From positions 1-64,000 of the forward strand of contig JAMFRP010000011.1 of NCBI GenBank assembly GCA_026224775.1: a stretch of DNA of 64,000 bases, written 5' to 3'. Position numbers and translations under genes: made by a program. Below, piece by piece: positions 39,240 through 49,094 of the stretch (its first letter is position 1; the number at the start of each line of letters is the position of its first letter). The notes below the pieces were generated by a model. The model searched no databases, was not told the origin of the DNA, and saw only the letters and a list, made by a program, of their open reading frames with translations. Source of the DNA: Bacteroidota bacterium. Lineage in GTDB: Bacteria; Bacteroidota; Bacteroidia; Sphingobacteriales; Sphingobacteriaceae.

Positions 39240-39285
39240 TTGTTAATGTTTTATTAAATAGCTGTTAGGACTATCCGCTACATTT
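39240..39285 (+). promoter_or_regulatory. Triple heptamer box plus perfect TAnnTTTG
   Basis: TTGTTAA-TGTT-TTATTAA-ATAG-CTGTTAG at 39240/39251/39262; TACATTTG 39278-39285. Confidence 0.6.
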
Positions 39286-39292
39286 GTCGGAT

Positions 39293-41353
39293 ATGATGTA
39301 CCGCTATCTGTTAATTACGCTACTTGCGTTTTCATTTTATGGCACTGCAAGCGCCCAAAAACCAAACGATTTTGATACGGTCAAAGTTCGGTTAAGAAAG
39401 TTGTTGCTCTCTGATACTGCGTATGCAAATGAGCAAAGCTACCGGGTTACGGACGACATTATTTACAACAAAGATGCTGCCGGTTATTTGTCTGATCTGA
39501 CCCCAATGGGTAACTGGCCTGATATTAACTATTTCTCACAACAACCCAGCAGCTGGAAGCCAAGCTGGCACCTTTATCGTACAATGTTGCTTTGTCGTGC
39601 CTATTTTAAAACACATGACGATCATTACCTTAGTGCTGTTCACCGTGCATTAACCTTTTGGATAGCACATGATTTTCAAAGTAGCAATTGGTGGCAAAAT
39701 CAAATCAATACGCCTTATGCATTTTCATCTCTGCTGATCATGCTTAAGGAAAATGCCTCGACAACGGAATCGGATTATTTTCTGGAAAAACTGGCTAAAC
39801 GGATCACAATCTCGAACGCAACCGGGCAAAATTTGCTGTGGCAGTATGACAATCAGGCAAGGCTGGCGATAATTCTTGACAATAGACAAACTTTTGAGCG
39901 TTTGATGAAAGGAATGCAATCGCTTATTAAAATTACAACGGGTGAAGGTATTCAGCCAGACTATTCTTTTCATCAACACGGCGCCATGTTACAGTTTGGT
40001 AACTACGGATTACATTTTTTAAACAACACAGTATTTTGGCTTAATGTCACAACCGGTACAAATTTTGCTTTTGACTTAGAAAATCAACGGGTACTTTTTG
40101 ACTATTGCCGGAGCGGGCTAAAATGGACAGTGTTCAAGGGAGCGATGGATGTTACGGGTATAGGCAGACAAATCCGGCATGATTATACGGATAAACGCGG
40201 TACCGACCTGCAGGATGATTTTCAACTGATCAGTTTCGCGGATCCGGTCAAGGAAACTTGTAGATATTCACTTGACGGTTTTGATAATGGTAACGGTACA
40301 ATATGCGGATTGTGGGGCGTTAATGGTTTTTGGTGTAGTGATTATATGCTTGGACGCTCGGGTCGCAATTACCTGATCAGTGTTCGTACCCATGGCAATG
40401 GCGTAAAAAAAGTTGAATCCATCAACGGTGAGAATTTGAAAGGCGCTTTCTTAAACGATGGTGTAACGCTCATTCAACAAACCGGAAACGAGTATAAAAA
40501 TATCGAACCGCTTTGGAATTGGTCGATGCTCCCGGGAACGACATGTGATACGCTGGTTAATTTAACAGCGGCTTTTAATACAGATAATGATGACTCGCAT
40601 TTTGTTGGTCTTGCATCCAACGGTGTGATGGGTATAAGCACCATGGTTTATAACCGGCTTGGTTTAAGCGCAACAAAAAGCTATTTCTTAATCGGCGATA
40701 TGATGGTCGCGCTTGGCGCCGGTATCACGACAGCTGAAAAAGAGCATGTAGTTACAACACTCGATCAATGCTTTCTCCACTACCCGCGGCAGTTAAAAAG
40801 TGGCCTGACCAGTGATGGTCGCCAATGGATATTGAAAGATAGTATAGCTTATTGGTCCCTTGACAAAGATCAAAAAATCAACGTAGAGATTTCCACCAGG
40901 AAAGGCAGGTGGTCCGATATCGATAAAGCTTCTCCGGCAGATATGATCACTGATACTTTACTTACATTATATCTGCCGCATAATGTCAATAATTTTTATG
41001 CTTACGCGATAAAACCGTCAGCAAGTTTAAAAGATATTGCAACTACCATGCAGCCTACAACGATTAAGATCCTCACCAATACAGACTACTGCCAGGCTAT
41101 CGCGGTAAAAGAAAATGTGCTGGCTGCTTTTATAAAAGAGGGGACGCTAAATGTTTTTGACAACTCACTTAATGTCGATAGTCCATGTCTTCTGCTTTGT
41201 AAAAAAACTGATCATGGCACAAAATTTTGGATTGCTGACCCAACAAAAAAAATGTCTGAGATAAAAATTCATTATGGCCTCAAGAGTTTAACCGTTAAGC
41301 TCCCAAGAGGAAATCTGGCAGGATCAACAAGCCAAATAACTGAATTTGACTAA
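39293..41353 (+). CDS. PL8-family polysaccharide lyase
   Basis: NWWQNQINTPYAFSSLLIMLKEN; GEGIQPDYSFHQHGAMLQFGNYGLHFLN; ORF track starts at TTG 39284, ATG at 39293/39296 preferred. Confidence 0.87.
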   Translation: MMYRYLLITLLAFSFYGTASAQKPNDFDTVKVRLRKLLLSDTAYANEQSYRVTDDIIYNKDAAGYLSDLTPMGNWPDINYFSQQPSSWKPSWHLYRTMLLCRAYFKTHDDHYLSAVHRALTFWIAHDFQSSNWWQNQINTPYAFSSLLIMLKENASTTESDYFLEKLAKRITISNATGQNLLWQYDNQARLAIILDNRQTFERLMKGMQSLIKITTGEGIQPDYSFHQHGAMLQFGNYGLHFLNNTVFWLNVTTGTNFAFDLENQRVLFDYCRSGLKWTVFKGAMDVTGIGRQIRHDYTDKRGTDLQDDFQLISFADPVKETCRYSLDGFDNGNGTICGLWGVNGFWCSDYMLGRSGRNYLISVRTHGNGVKKVESINGENLKGAFLNDGVTLIQQTGNEYKNIEPLWNWSMLPGTTCDTLVNLTAAFNTDNDDSHFVGLASNGVMGISTMVYNRLGLSATKSYFLIGDMMVALGAGITTAEKEHVVTTLDQCFLHYPRQLKSGLTSDGRQWILKDSIAYWSLDKDQKINVEISTRKGRWSDIDKASPADMITDTLLTLYLPHNVNNFYAYAIKPSASLKDIATTMQPTTIKILTNTDYCQAIAVKENVLAAFIKEGTLNVFDNSLNVDSPCLLLCKKTDHGTKFWIADPTKKMSEIKIHYGLKSLTVKLPRGNLAGSTSQITEFD

Positions 41354-41594
41354 GCTTTTGATAAATAGTCCCATATTGTTAGTGATTAGTTTCTTAAACA
41401 TGAGACGTCAGACTTTCAACGTTGGAAGGATTAGTAATCAACCCAGTCTGTTGCCGTAACTAAAATGATTTTATCGACTCGACAGCGAGTAAAAAAGCCT
41501 GCAACAATTATTAGATAAGCACAATCAACTGGTGCGACCTTGAAAGTTAAAGAAGCAATAAATGAAAATAAAAATCATCCAATAGTGTAATAGT

Positions 41595-43133
41595 ATGAAT
41601 TTGAACAGAAATGGAAAAATTTACGATAGCTTTAAAGTTTTGTTATGCCTCTTTTTAGGCGGAATTTTGACTTATCCGATCGTATTAAAAGCGCAAAATG
41701 TAATGGCATTCGATGGTAAAAAAAGTACCTGGCATGATGGCTTTATACGTTATGATTTTATCATGGACGATTCAACCTTTGCCATCACGCCGTTCAAGGC
41801 CCCTGATGATGAACATTTCGGTGTAAAAGATCCACCGCCGGGAAAGCATCGTTGCATTGTTATCGCCCCAAAAGTTGCTGCGCCGGGTAACCCGTGGTCA
41901 TGGCAGGCCTGTTATTGGGATCACCAGCCCCAAACAGAAGTAGAGCTGCTGCATCGTGGGTTCCACATTGTTTATATCTCGGCAACAGCAACACTGGCGC
42001 CAGGCAAACAGTGGGACGCCTGGTATAAATACCTGACCAAACATGGCCTGTCACCCAAACCAGAATTTGTGGGCATGAGCCGCGGTGGTCAGTATGAGTA
42101 CACTTGGGCAACCGAACACCCGGATAAAGTAACCGCTATTTATGCCGATAACCCTTACATCCCAACCGATATACTGGCAAAAATTGGCGAACTAGCCAAA
42201 AATGATGTGCCGCTTATACATGTTTGTGGCAGCTTCGACCCACTGTATAATTTTTCTACGCTCCCTGTCGAGGCCATATACCAAGGCTTTGGTGCAAGGA
42301 TAAGCGTACTGGTAAAAGAAGGCTTTGGCCATCATCCGCACAGCTTACACAACCCAAAGATCATTGCCGATTTTATGGAGCAAAGCTTTAAGGAAACCAA
42401 GACCACTATACCCGACTATGCCGGTAAACATGCCGTTGCATCGTGGTTTTATAGCAGCAACTATATCTACACCAACTTTCCCAAGGAAAGTGCTTATATC
42501 ACTTGCCGTGGCCCCATATTTGTGCCAGCTTACCGGCGCTATCAAGTAACGCTGCCCGGTGTTGATGCATTTACCACTATCATCGCCCCTAAAAACCCGG
42601 CCGCTGGCAACCCATGGATATTCAGGGCCGATGCGGTCAGGCGCGATGACACTGTTTCCTTTGACATGCTGAATAAGGGCTATTTCATTGTCACCGGCGC
42701 CGTGTCATACAACGCCGACGGCCCGGTTTTGGCCCAGTGGAATAAAATTTACAAATATCTTACCGGGTATGGTTTTTCGCCCAAACCTACAATAAGTGGT
42801 AACGGAGGCGCAGCAGGCGAGGCATTGGCCTGGGCCATTGCCAACCCCGATAAAGTAGCCGGCATTTACATGGTAAACCCCATACTTAAAAGTAAAGGCA
42901 TACTGAAAACCATGCCAATAGATACACTTGCACCACTGGTAAAAGCCAAAATACAGGTACTATTTGTATGTGGAGCCGATGATCCGTCGCTCGATGAACA
43001 AGCATTGGTTGCACAAAAACGCTATAAACAGCTTGGCGGCAAAATAACTGTGATCGTTAAAAAAGGCGAGGCGCATTACATCCCTCAAGGTGATGCAGAG
43101 GCAGTTACTTTTATAACTACCCAGTCTAAATAA
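41595..43133 (+). CDS. Secreted tandem alpha/beta-hydrolase protein
   Basis: Two homologous halves: FVGMSRGGQYEYTWATEHPDKVTAIYADNP and ISGNGGAAGEALAWAIANPDKVAGIYMVNP. Confidence 0.75.
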   Translation: MNLNRNGKIYDSFKVLLCLFLGGILTYPIVLKAQNVMAFDGKKSTWHDGFIRYDFIMDDSTFAITPFKAPDDEHFGVKDPPPGKHRCIVIAPKVAAPGNPWSWQACYWDHQPQTEVELLHRGFHIVYISATATLAPGKQWDAWYKYLTKHGLSPKPEFVGMSRGGQYEYTWATEHPDKVTAIYADNPYIPTDILAKIGELAKNDVPLIHVCGSFDPLYNFSTLPVEAIYQGFGARISVLVKEGFGHHPHSLHNPKIIADFMEQSFKETKTTIPDYAGKHAVASWFYSSNYIYTNFPKESAYITCRGPIFVPAYRRYQVTLPGVDAFTTIIAPKNPAAGNPWIFRADAVRRDDTVSFDMLNKGYFIVTGAVSYNADGPVLAQWNKIYKYLTGYGFSPKPTISGNGGAAGEALAWAIANPDKVAGIYMVNPILKSKGILKTMPIDTLAPLVKAKIQVLFVCGADDPSLDEQALVAQKRYKQLGGKITVIVKKGEAHYIPQGDAEAVTFITTQSK

Positions 43134-43183
43134 TTTGTTGGCTCTCAAATAAACATTGTAAATTGAACTAAACCGTCACCACA

Positions 43184-43431
43184 ATGAAGATCAGATCAGC
43201 GTTTTTCTCGCTGCTTTTATTTCCGTTCACAGTGCTTGAATAGGATACCCAGATCAAATACCTGTCGGGCAGGGATAAAGGCCACACCGGAAAGTGGGAT
43301 TTTTACTGTACCGCTGCGCTGGTCACATCAGCGGCAAGTGGTCTACCATTTTCCGGTGTCCTCAAACTGGGAGCTGCAAGACTTTGGCAATTACATGGGG
43401 CTTAAATTAAATAAAAACTGGGGCAAGCAAT
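43184..43431 (+). pseudogene. Degraded N-terminus of a second GH2 glycosidase
   Basis: MKIRSAFFSLLLFPFTVLE* QIKYLSGRDKGHTGKWDFYCTAA, frameshift, SGKWSTI, VSSNWELQDFGNYMG. Confidence 0.75.
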
Positions 43432-43479
43432 AAAAAGTTCTTTTTGTTAGCCGGATTACGACGGCTTTAATGCCATAAC

Positions 43480-44496
43480 TTAATTTAAATATGGCGCTAT
43501 GATAGGTTCAAGCAGTTTGGCAGCTTTTTTATGTCCGTTAATACTTGGGTGAAGGCCGTCGGTATAGTCATCGGATTTGCGCGGACCAAGCCAGCCGTTG
43601 GTATCGATAAAATGGACCTTATCATCGCCGGCGGCATTGCGGACCTTTACTGCAGCAATAGTGGGTGCGGTTTTCAGGTCAAGAAAAGTCCGCAATGCAA
43701 ATATTTCCGCTTTCGGGAACTTCTCACGCACCCTTGTCAGCAGCTCGATATAAACTCTTTGGAAAACAGTATCAGGCACGCGGTTGTTATTATCATTTGT
43801 GCCCAGGTTAATTACAATAACATTTGGCGTGTAAGTCTTAAAATTCCAATCAGGAGAATCCTGAAATTTGAATGATCGGGCCTTAAAATATTGTATAATA
43901 GTACCGTTGCCCTTATTGGGCCAGGTAACTAGGTTAACGCCCGGGTAGGCAATTTGTGTATGCTCAACGCCAAGGTCTTCCGCCGCTACCCAGGCATAGT
44001 CGGATACTTCTGCCTGAGCATCCGTATAGCCGGTTGTAATGGAATCGCCTATATATTCGACCATCTTCTCGGATACTTTTGGTTTTTCAGTCCTTGCGCC
44101 GTCATCAAGCACTAGACCATCAAACTTGAAAATATAATCATAGTCCTTGCCTTGAGCGATCACAAGCGTATGTAAACCATTTAATAAGGGTTTTGTGGTA
44201 AGGTCGACTGTATCTTTTCCATTAAGGTGACTTACCCATGGTCCGTCATCTATTCTTGAGTAAAAATTACTTTTATTGCCTGCAATGAGTTTTACAGTTG
44301 TACCTGTAAAATTAACCCTGATGTATGCGCCTCCCCAATAACTAACATATTGAGCAGAATTACTCTTGTCCCAACGACCAAAATATACGATGTGTTTGTC
44401 ACCCGGCATCCCGGGCTGCGTTTGGGCGGCGAAAACCTTATGGGTAAATAATAAAAGGACTAAACCGTATAGCAATAGTATGGTTTTCTTTTTCAT
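43480..44496 (-). CDS. SGNH/GDSL esterase (CE2-like)
   Basis: YFGRWDKSNSAQYVSYWGGAYIRVNFTGTTVKL, EYIGDSITTGY, INLGTNDN, HPSINGH. Confidence 0.88.
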   Translation of the reverse strand: MKKKTILLLYGLVLLLFTHKVFAAQTQPGMPGDKHIVYFGRWDKSNSAQYVSYWGGAYIRVNFTGTTVKLIAGNKSNFYSRIDDGPWVSHLNGKDTVDLTTKPLLNGLHTLVIAQGKDYDYIFKFDGLVLDDGARTEKPKVSEKMVEYIGDSITTGYTDAQAEVSDYAWVAAEDLGVEHTQIAYPGVNLVTWPNKGNGTIIQYFKARSFKFQDSPDWNFKTYTPNVIVINLGTNDNNNRVPDTVFQRVYIELLTRVREKFPKAEIFALRTFLDLKTAPTIAAVKVRNAAGDDKVHFIDTNGWLGPRKSDDYTDGLHPSINGHKKAAKLLEPIIAPYLN

Positions 44497-44642
44497 GCAG
44501 ATGAAATTTTTAGTTAGTGATTAATTAATTCCTAATTAGATATAACGGCCGCAAGCGAGCCGGCCGGAACAATGAATTTTATTTACTTATAAGATGATGA
44601 CATATTCACAACGAAATAAGCACATTTCCCAATAATATTTGA

Positions 44643-46943
44643 TTACGGCCGGTATTCCTTTGCCGCGCCAAATTTGTAGTTTGGTTTACTTCCCATTATT
44701 ATTTTTAGCAAGCCGCCCTTCATCATATCTTTATAAGTAATATAGCTGTAAGGGTACGGCTTACCGTTAAAAGTTATACGTTGTATATAAATATTAGCAT
44801 CACTGTTGCTTACTGATTCAATCGTAAAAGGTACGCCTGAAGTCGTTGGAATGGTTGCTTTACTTACTACAGGACTACCGATGATATATTTGCCTGACGC
44901 CGGGAATACGGGGTAAAAGCCCATTGCCGAAAAGACATACCATGCTGACATTTGCCCGCAATCTTCATTGCCGATTACACCATCCGGATTATTCGGGTAG
45001 AAATTTTTACTGATGTAACGCGTTTTTTCAACAGTTTTCCATTGCTCTCCACTAAAGTTATACAAATAAGCTGTAGCATGACTGGGCTCGTCGCCGTGGG
45101 CATATTGCCCTATCTCGCCGGTTAGATCAGCCAGATCACCTTCCGGAGTCGGTGCTTTGGCGACAAACAGGCTGTCAAGCTTATTATTGAAACCTTTATC
45201 ACCGCCTAACAGTTCGATTAAGCCATGTACATCCTGTGGTACCAGCCACAAATATTGCCAACCGTTACCTTCAGCATACAAGCCATTCTTAGTGCTGAAA
45301 GGTGAATAATTAGGTGCGAAACTCCCATCAGCAAGTTTTCCTTTTATGAAGCCGTCAGCCGGGTCAAAATACATTTTATATTCCTTGGCCCTTTTGGTAT
45401 AATATTCGTAATCGGCTGTTTTACCCATTTGTTCAGCCAGCAAAGCAGTACTGCCATCGCTCACGCCGTATTCTAACGCACGTGCTGTAGAACGATTAAC
45501 TCTGTCCGATGGCATATATTGAAGTTTTTTTACATAATCCAAACCGTAACGGTCACTTTCAGACGTGTTTTTCACGGCTTCGTAAGCATGGTCGGCATCA
45601 AAGCCCCTGATACCCTTCAGACAAGCTTCATCCACTATCTGCATACTGCTGATGCCTACCATCGTGCCGGTTTCCCATCCATCCAAAGGCCAAACGGGTA
45701 GATATTTTTGTTGATCGTATATCGCAAGCAAGCTGTTTACCATGTCGCCAACCCGGTTGGGCTCTAACAAAAGATAAAGCGGATCGGCAGCGCGATAGGT
45801 GTCCCATGTAGAAAAAATGGAATAATTAGTAAAACCTGGGTGATGGTACACTTGTTTGTCAGTGCCTCGGTAGTCGCCGTTATGATCGTTAAATATTGCC
45901 GGGTCTATCATGGTATGGAACAGGGCAGTATAGAATATTTTTTTGTCAGAAAGCCTACGTGTTTCGATCTTTATCTTTGAAAGCTCCTTATTCCATTTGT
46001 CATTAGCCTCCTTAACTACCCGCTCAAAATTCCAGTCAGGAATTTCTGTTTGGATATTGTCCAACGCATTCTCTGGGCTTACCGGCGATATGCCCACTTT
46101 CAGCATTACAGTAGCCGGCGCTTTGTTGAAAGTGATCAGGCCTTTAATGTTATCGCCGGTAGCATCGTCGCCATCCACGGCATTGTCGTTGCTGTAAGCC
46201 ATAAAATTCGCAATAGGCACTGAAGACTTGATGGCGAAAAATATCCATCGGTTTTTGGCCCAGCCATTTGATCTGCGACGACCAACCAACGTATAATTAT
46301 CTATCTTTTTGATATTGCAATCAAAGGATTTGGAATTGATGCCCGTTTGCAGATCGATGATGATATGGGCTTCTTTTCCTGCCGGAAAGTGATAGCGATG
46401 GAAAGCTACACGCTCGCTGGCGGTTAACTCGACATCAACATCATAATTAAGCAATTTAACCGAATAATAGCCTGGTTGAACCTTCTCTTGTTTGTGCGAA
46501 TAGCGCGAAGAAAATGAATTTTCCGATACCTGCTCAACCTCCCGTCGGCCATTTGCGGCTACCTGGTTCCCGGTTCCGGGGATTTTAACCACAGTGATCC
46601 CTTCATCTAAACGCACATGACCCGTATAAGGCATGATCAGTATGTCTGCCAGGTCGCCGATACCTGTACCACTTAAATGAGTTTGCGCAAAGCCGATCGT
46701 CAGACTATCGGCATAGTTATACCCCGAGCACCAGTCCCAGCCCTTATAGTGATTGTCGGGGCCGACCTGTACTGCACCAAATGGCACGCTGGCACCTACG
46801 AAAACGTGTCCATGGCCGCCGGCACCAATGTAGGGATCGACAAAAGAAGTCGGTTCCGGGACGGCACTTTTTTGTGCATGGGCCGGGTATACCAAAAGAA
46901 CGATCGCAAATAAAATAATGTAATTCTTATAAAAAAATCTCAT
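44643..46943 (-). CDS. GH92 family alpha-mannosidase-like glycosidase
   Basis: FVDPYIGAGGHGHVFVGASVPFGAVQVGPDN; STWDTYRAADPLY; GNEDCGQMSAWYVFSAMGFYPV. Confidence 0.95.
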   Translation of the reverse strand: MRFFYKNYIILFAIVLLVYPAHAQKSAVPEPTSFVDPYIGAGGHGHVFVGASVPFGAVQVGPDNHYKGWDWCSGYNYADSLTIGFAQTHLSGTGIGDLADILIMPYTGHVRLDEGITVVKIPGTGNQVAANGRREVEQVSENSFSSRYSHKQEKVQPGYYSVKLLNYDVDVELTASERVAFHRYHFPAGKEAHIIIDLQTGINSKSFDCNIKKIDNYTLVGRRRSNGWAKNRWIFFAIKSSVPIANFMAYSNDNAVDGDDATGDNIKGLITFNKAPATVMLKVGISPVSPENALDNIQTEIPDWNFERVVKEANDKWNKELSKIKIETRRLSDKKIFYTALFHTMIDPAIFNDHNGDYRGTDKQVYHHPGFTNYSIFSTWDTYRAADPLYLLLEPNRVGDMVNSLLAIYDQQKYLPVWPLDGWETGTMVGISSMQIVDEACLKGIRGFDADHAYEAVKNTSESDRYGLDYVKKLQYMPSDRVNRSTARALEYGVSDGSTALLAEQMGKTADYEYYTKRAKEYKMYFDPADGFIKGKLADGSFAPNYSPFSTKNGLYAEGNGWQYLWLVPQDVHGLIELLGGDKGFNNKLDSLFVAKAPTPEGDLADLTGEIGQYAHGDEPSHATAYLYNFSGEQWKTVEKTRYISKNFYPNNPDGVIGNEDCGQMSAWYVFSAMGFYPVFPASGKYIIGSPVVSKATIPTTSGVPFTIESVSNSDANIYIQRITFNGKPYPYSYITYKDMMKGGLLKIIMGSKPNYKFGAAKEYRP

Positions 46944-47063
46944 GGTAATTAATTGGGTTATTTAGTTAAATCAAATTTTAATTGGCTCCAGGGTTCCAGG
47001 CTGAATAAACCGTAGCCTCGTAAACGCAATTATTGTCAGATACTGTCATTGCAGATTTTTCCT

Positions 47064-49079
47064 TTACATACCGTTGTCACTCAAAATATTATGTTGTAAA
47101 AGCGCTTTTTCTTTACTCGCGATGCCTTTGGCTGCATTGTTACGGCTGATATTGCTGTTTATCTGTACATTTTCGCCGTTTGCATAAATGCCATTCTGGT
47201 CGTTGCCCTCGGCAAGATTGTTTATTATATGCAGGTTTTTCACATCCAGGCAGTAAATCCCATTCAGTTTATTGCGTTCGGTTTCGTTTCCTGAAAAAAT
47301 GATGTCGTTGCCGGCAATAATGCTACAGCCATTACCCCATGGAGAGCTATCCAAACGCGTATCATTAACTTGTACATGCTCCACATGCAGCAGGCGTAGG
47401 TTGTGGTGTTGCCCGCCCCCTGGAACCGTCCATGAACCATTGTCGCTGAAGTCACAGTTATGGATGGTGAGATTAACACACCCGCTGATATAAATGCCAC
47501 TCTTAGTGCAGTTTTGCACAGTGATATGGTCAATAACAATATTGTGGATCAGGCTATCAGATGTGCCTGCAAACAATATCCCGCCACGGGATGGCGAACT
47601 CTCATAAGCGCGTATGCGACGGTCATTATTCGGGTCGGAACTTATGGCAGCGCTTGTTGCCCCTTCGATCAGTAAGTCACGGATCGTCACATCGTGCATG
47701 TTTGAGACCTTGTTTTTCAATACAATGTCATCGCTGACTGTAGGGGCGAAGAATAGGATAGTTCCTAGTCCCTCGCCACACAAGGTAATATTTGACGGGA
47801 CGAGCAGGCCCGCACTTATGGTGTGGACGCCTTTTAATAACAGCACTGTGCCGCCGGGCTTGCAATTATCAAGCGCTGATTGTATCGGTTCACCGGGTTT
47901 TACGCGAACAGCATCAGCCGGTAAGTCCTCAACCTTTTCAGAAGCGCCCGCTCGAATGGCATCTGTTCCCGGCTCGGGTAGATTACTGTATTTTCCATCT
48001 TCATGTGGTACGGTATGTATATTAGTAAGCAATACCTGTGATGTCTTAGCCCTTGTACGTTCCATCATTTTGCCGGTATAAGGCATATTGAGGTGATCTG
48101 TGAAATGATAATGATTATAAACATTTTCATAAATATCCCTCAGCGTTCCGCGCTCACGTTCGGATATCGGCCCGTAAACAGGCACGTTTCCTCCCAATAG
48201 ATATTTTGAAGCATATTCAAATCCCCGCGCAAGCCTGTTGTCAGCAACACTGTATAGGTCAATTCCTTGTGTCCACGCAGTTTGTGCGGCTTTGGCAAAT
48301 TCGCCCAAACCCAGCTGCACATGGCCCCAATCCCTGGTAGCTTCTTGTATCTGTCCGCCCGGGTAGATGTACTTAGTGATGCCGCCATTACCGTTGCCGA
48401 TGTAGAACTTGGTAACCGCGCGGTTAAACATCGCATGATCTTCGCAAAAAACAGCAAGGCACATCATGGTATTGATCATGCTGGCATCCCAGTTCCCGTT
48501 TGCTTCGGGAAAGAAATCTTTAATCAGAGGATAATAAACCGTAAGCATCATGAACTTAAATTGCGCTGCGTCTTTTACTTTCCAACCCGAATTACTATAT
48601 TTCAGTATCTCAGCAGCGTTAAGCAAAAAATGCCCGGATAAACCGGCCAGCAATTTAGCATTGTTGCCGCTTAAATCCCATAATGTATAGGACCATGCGT
48701 TGATAATGCCCGTAGCTTCATTGGCATATTCCTGTTTACCTGTGATATACCAGAGAATAGCGGCGCTGTAGGCAATGTCGGAAGATTTCATCAGTTCTTT
48801 GCCGCCTAAATCAGATGATCCATAGGGTCCCTGTGACAGATGTGAAACAGGATGTGTTATATAGTCAGTCGGGGTTGATGATTTTAAACGGTCGAAGGCA
48901 GCCTTCCAAGGCTGCACGCCCAAAAGTGCTTCCTTTTTCATCAGCTCCAGATCTTGCCTGTTTTGTGCCATGCCGGGATGAACAAATGCTTTGCTGTCGC
49001 TGAGTTGCTGAATTTTAGTTTGCGCTTTTACACTTAGAAATGCGCCGGTGAGCAGTAATATAATTATATGTTTCTTCAT
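47064..49079 (-). CDS. Alginate-lyase-domain plus right-handed beta-helix fusion protein
   Basis: N-half HPGMAQNRQDLELMKKEALLG...NGNWDASMINTMMCLAVF; C-half ALDNCKPGGTVLLLKGVHTI and N-rich repeats ISGCVNLTIHNCDFSDNGS. Confidence 0.82.
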   Translation of the reverse strand: MKKHIIILLLTGAFLSVKAQTKIQQLSDSKAFVHPGMAQNRQDLELMKKEALLGVQPWKAAFDRLKSSTPTDYITHPVSHLSQGPYGSSDLGGKELMKSSDIAYSAAILWYITGKQEYANEATGIINAWSYTLWDLSGNNAKLLAGLSGHFLLNAAEILKYSNSGWKVKDAAQFKFMMLTVYYPLIKDFFPEANGNWDASMINTMMCLAVFCEDHAMFNRAVTKFYIGNGNGGITKYIYPGGQIQEATRDWGHVQLGLGEFAKAAQTAWTQGIDLYSVADNRLARGFEYASKYLLGGNVPVYGPISERERGTLRDIYENVYNHYHFTDHLNMPYTGKMMERTRAKTSQVLLTNIHTVPHEDGKYSNLPEPGTDAIRAGASEKVEDLPADAVRVKPGEPIQSALDNCKPGGTVLLLKGVHTISAGLLVPSNITLCGEGLGTILFFAPTVSDDIVLKNKVSNMHDVTIRDLLIEGATSAAISSDPNNDRRIRAYESSPSRGGILFAGTSDSLIHNIVIDHITVQNCTKSGIYISGCVNLTIHNCDFSDNGSWTVPGGGQHHNLRLLHVEHVQVNDTRLDSSPWGNGCSIIAGNDIIFSGNETERNKLNGIYCLDVKNLHIINNLAEGNDQNGIYANGENVQINSNISRNNAAKGIASKEKALLQHNILSDNGM

Positions 49080-49094
49080 CTTTCACGGGGTAAA

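Noticed and set aside
44497-44540. AT-rich TTAG/TTAA/CTAA repeats with 11-bp spacing upstream of the SGNH esterase (minus strand)
   Set aside because: The expected TTTG -7 position would fall on the start codon and the heptamers match poorly; likely AT-rich coincidence
47614-48081. 155-aa plus-strand ORF
   Set aside because: Antisense shadow of the beta-helix/alginate-lyase fusion gene
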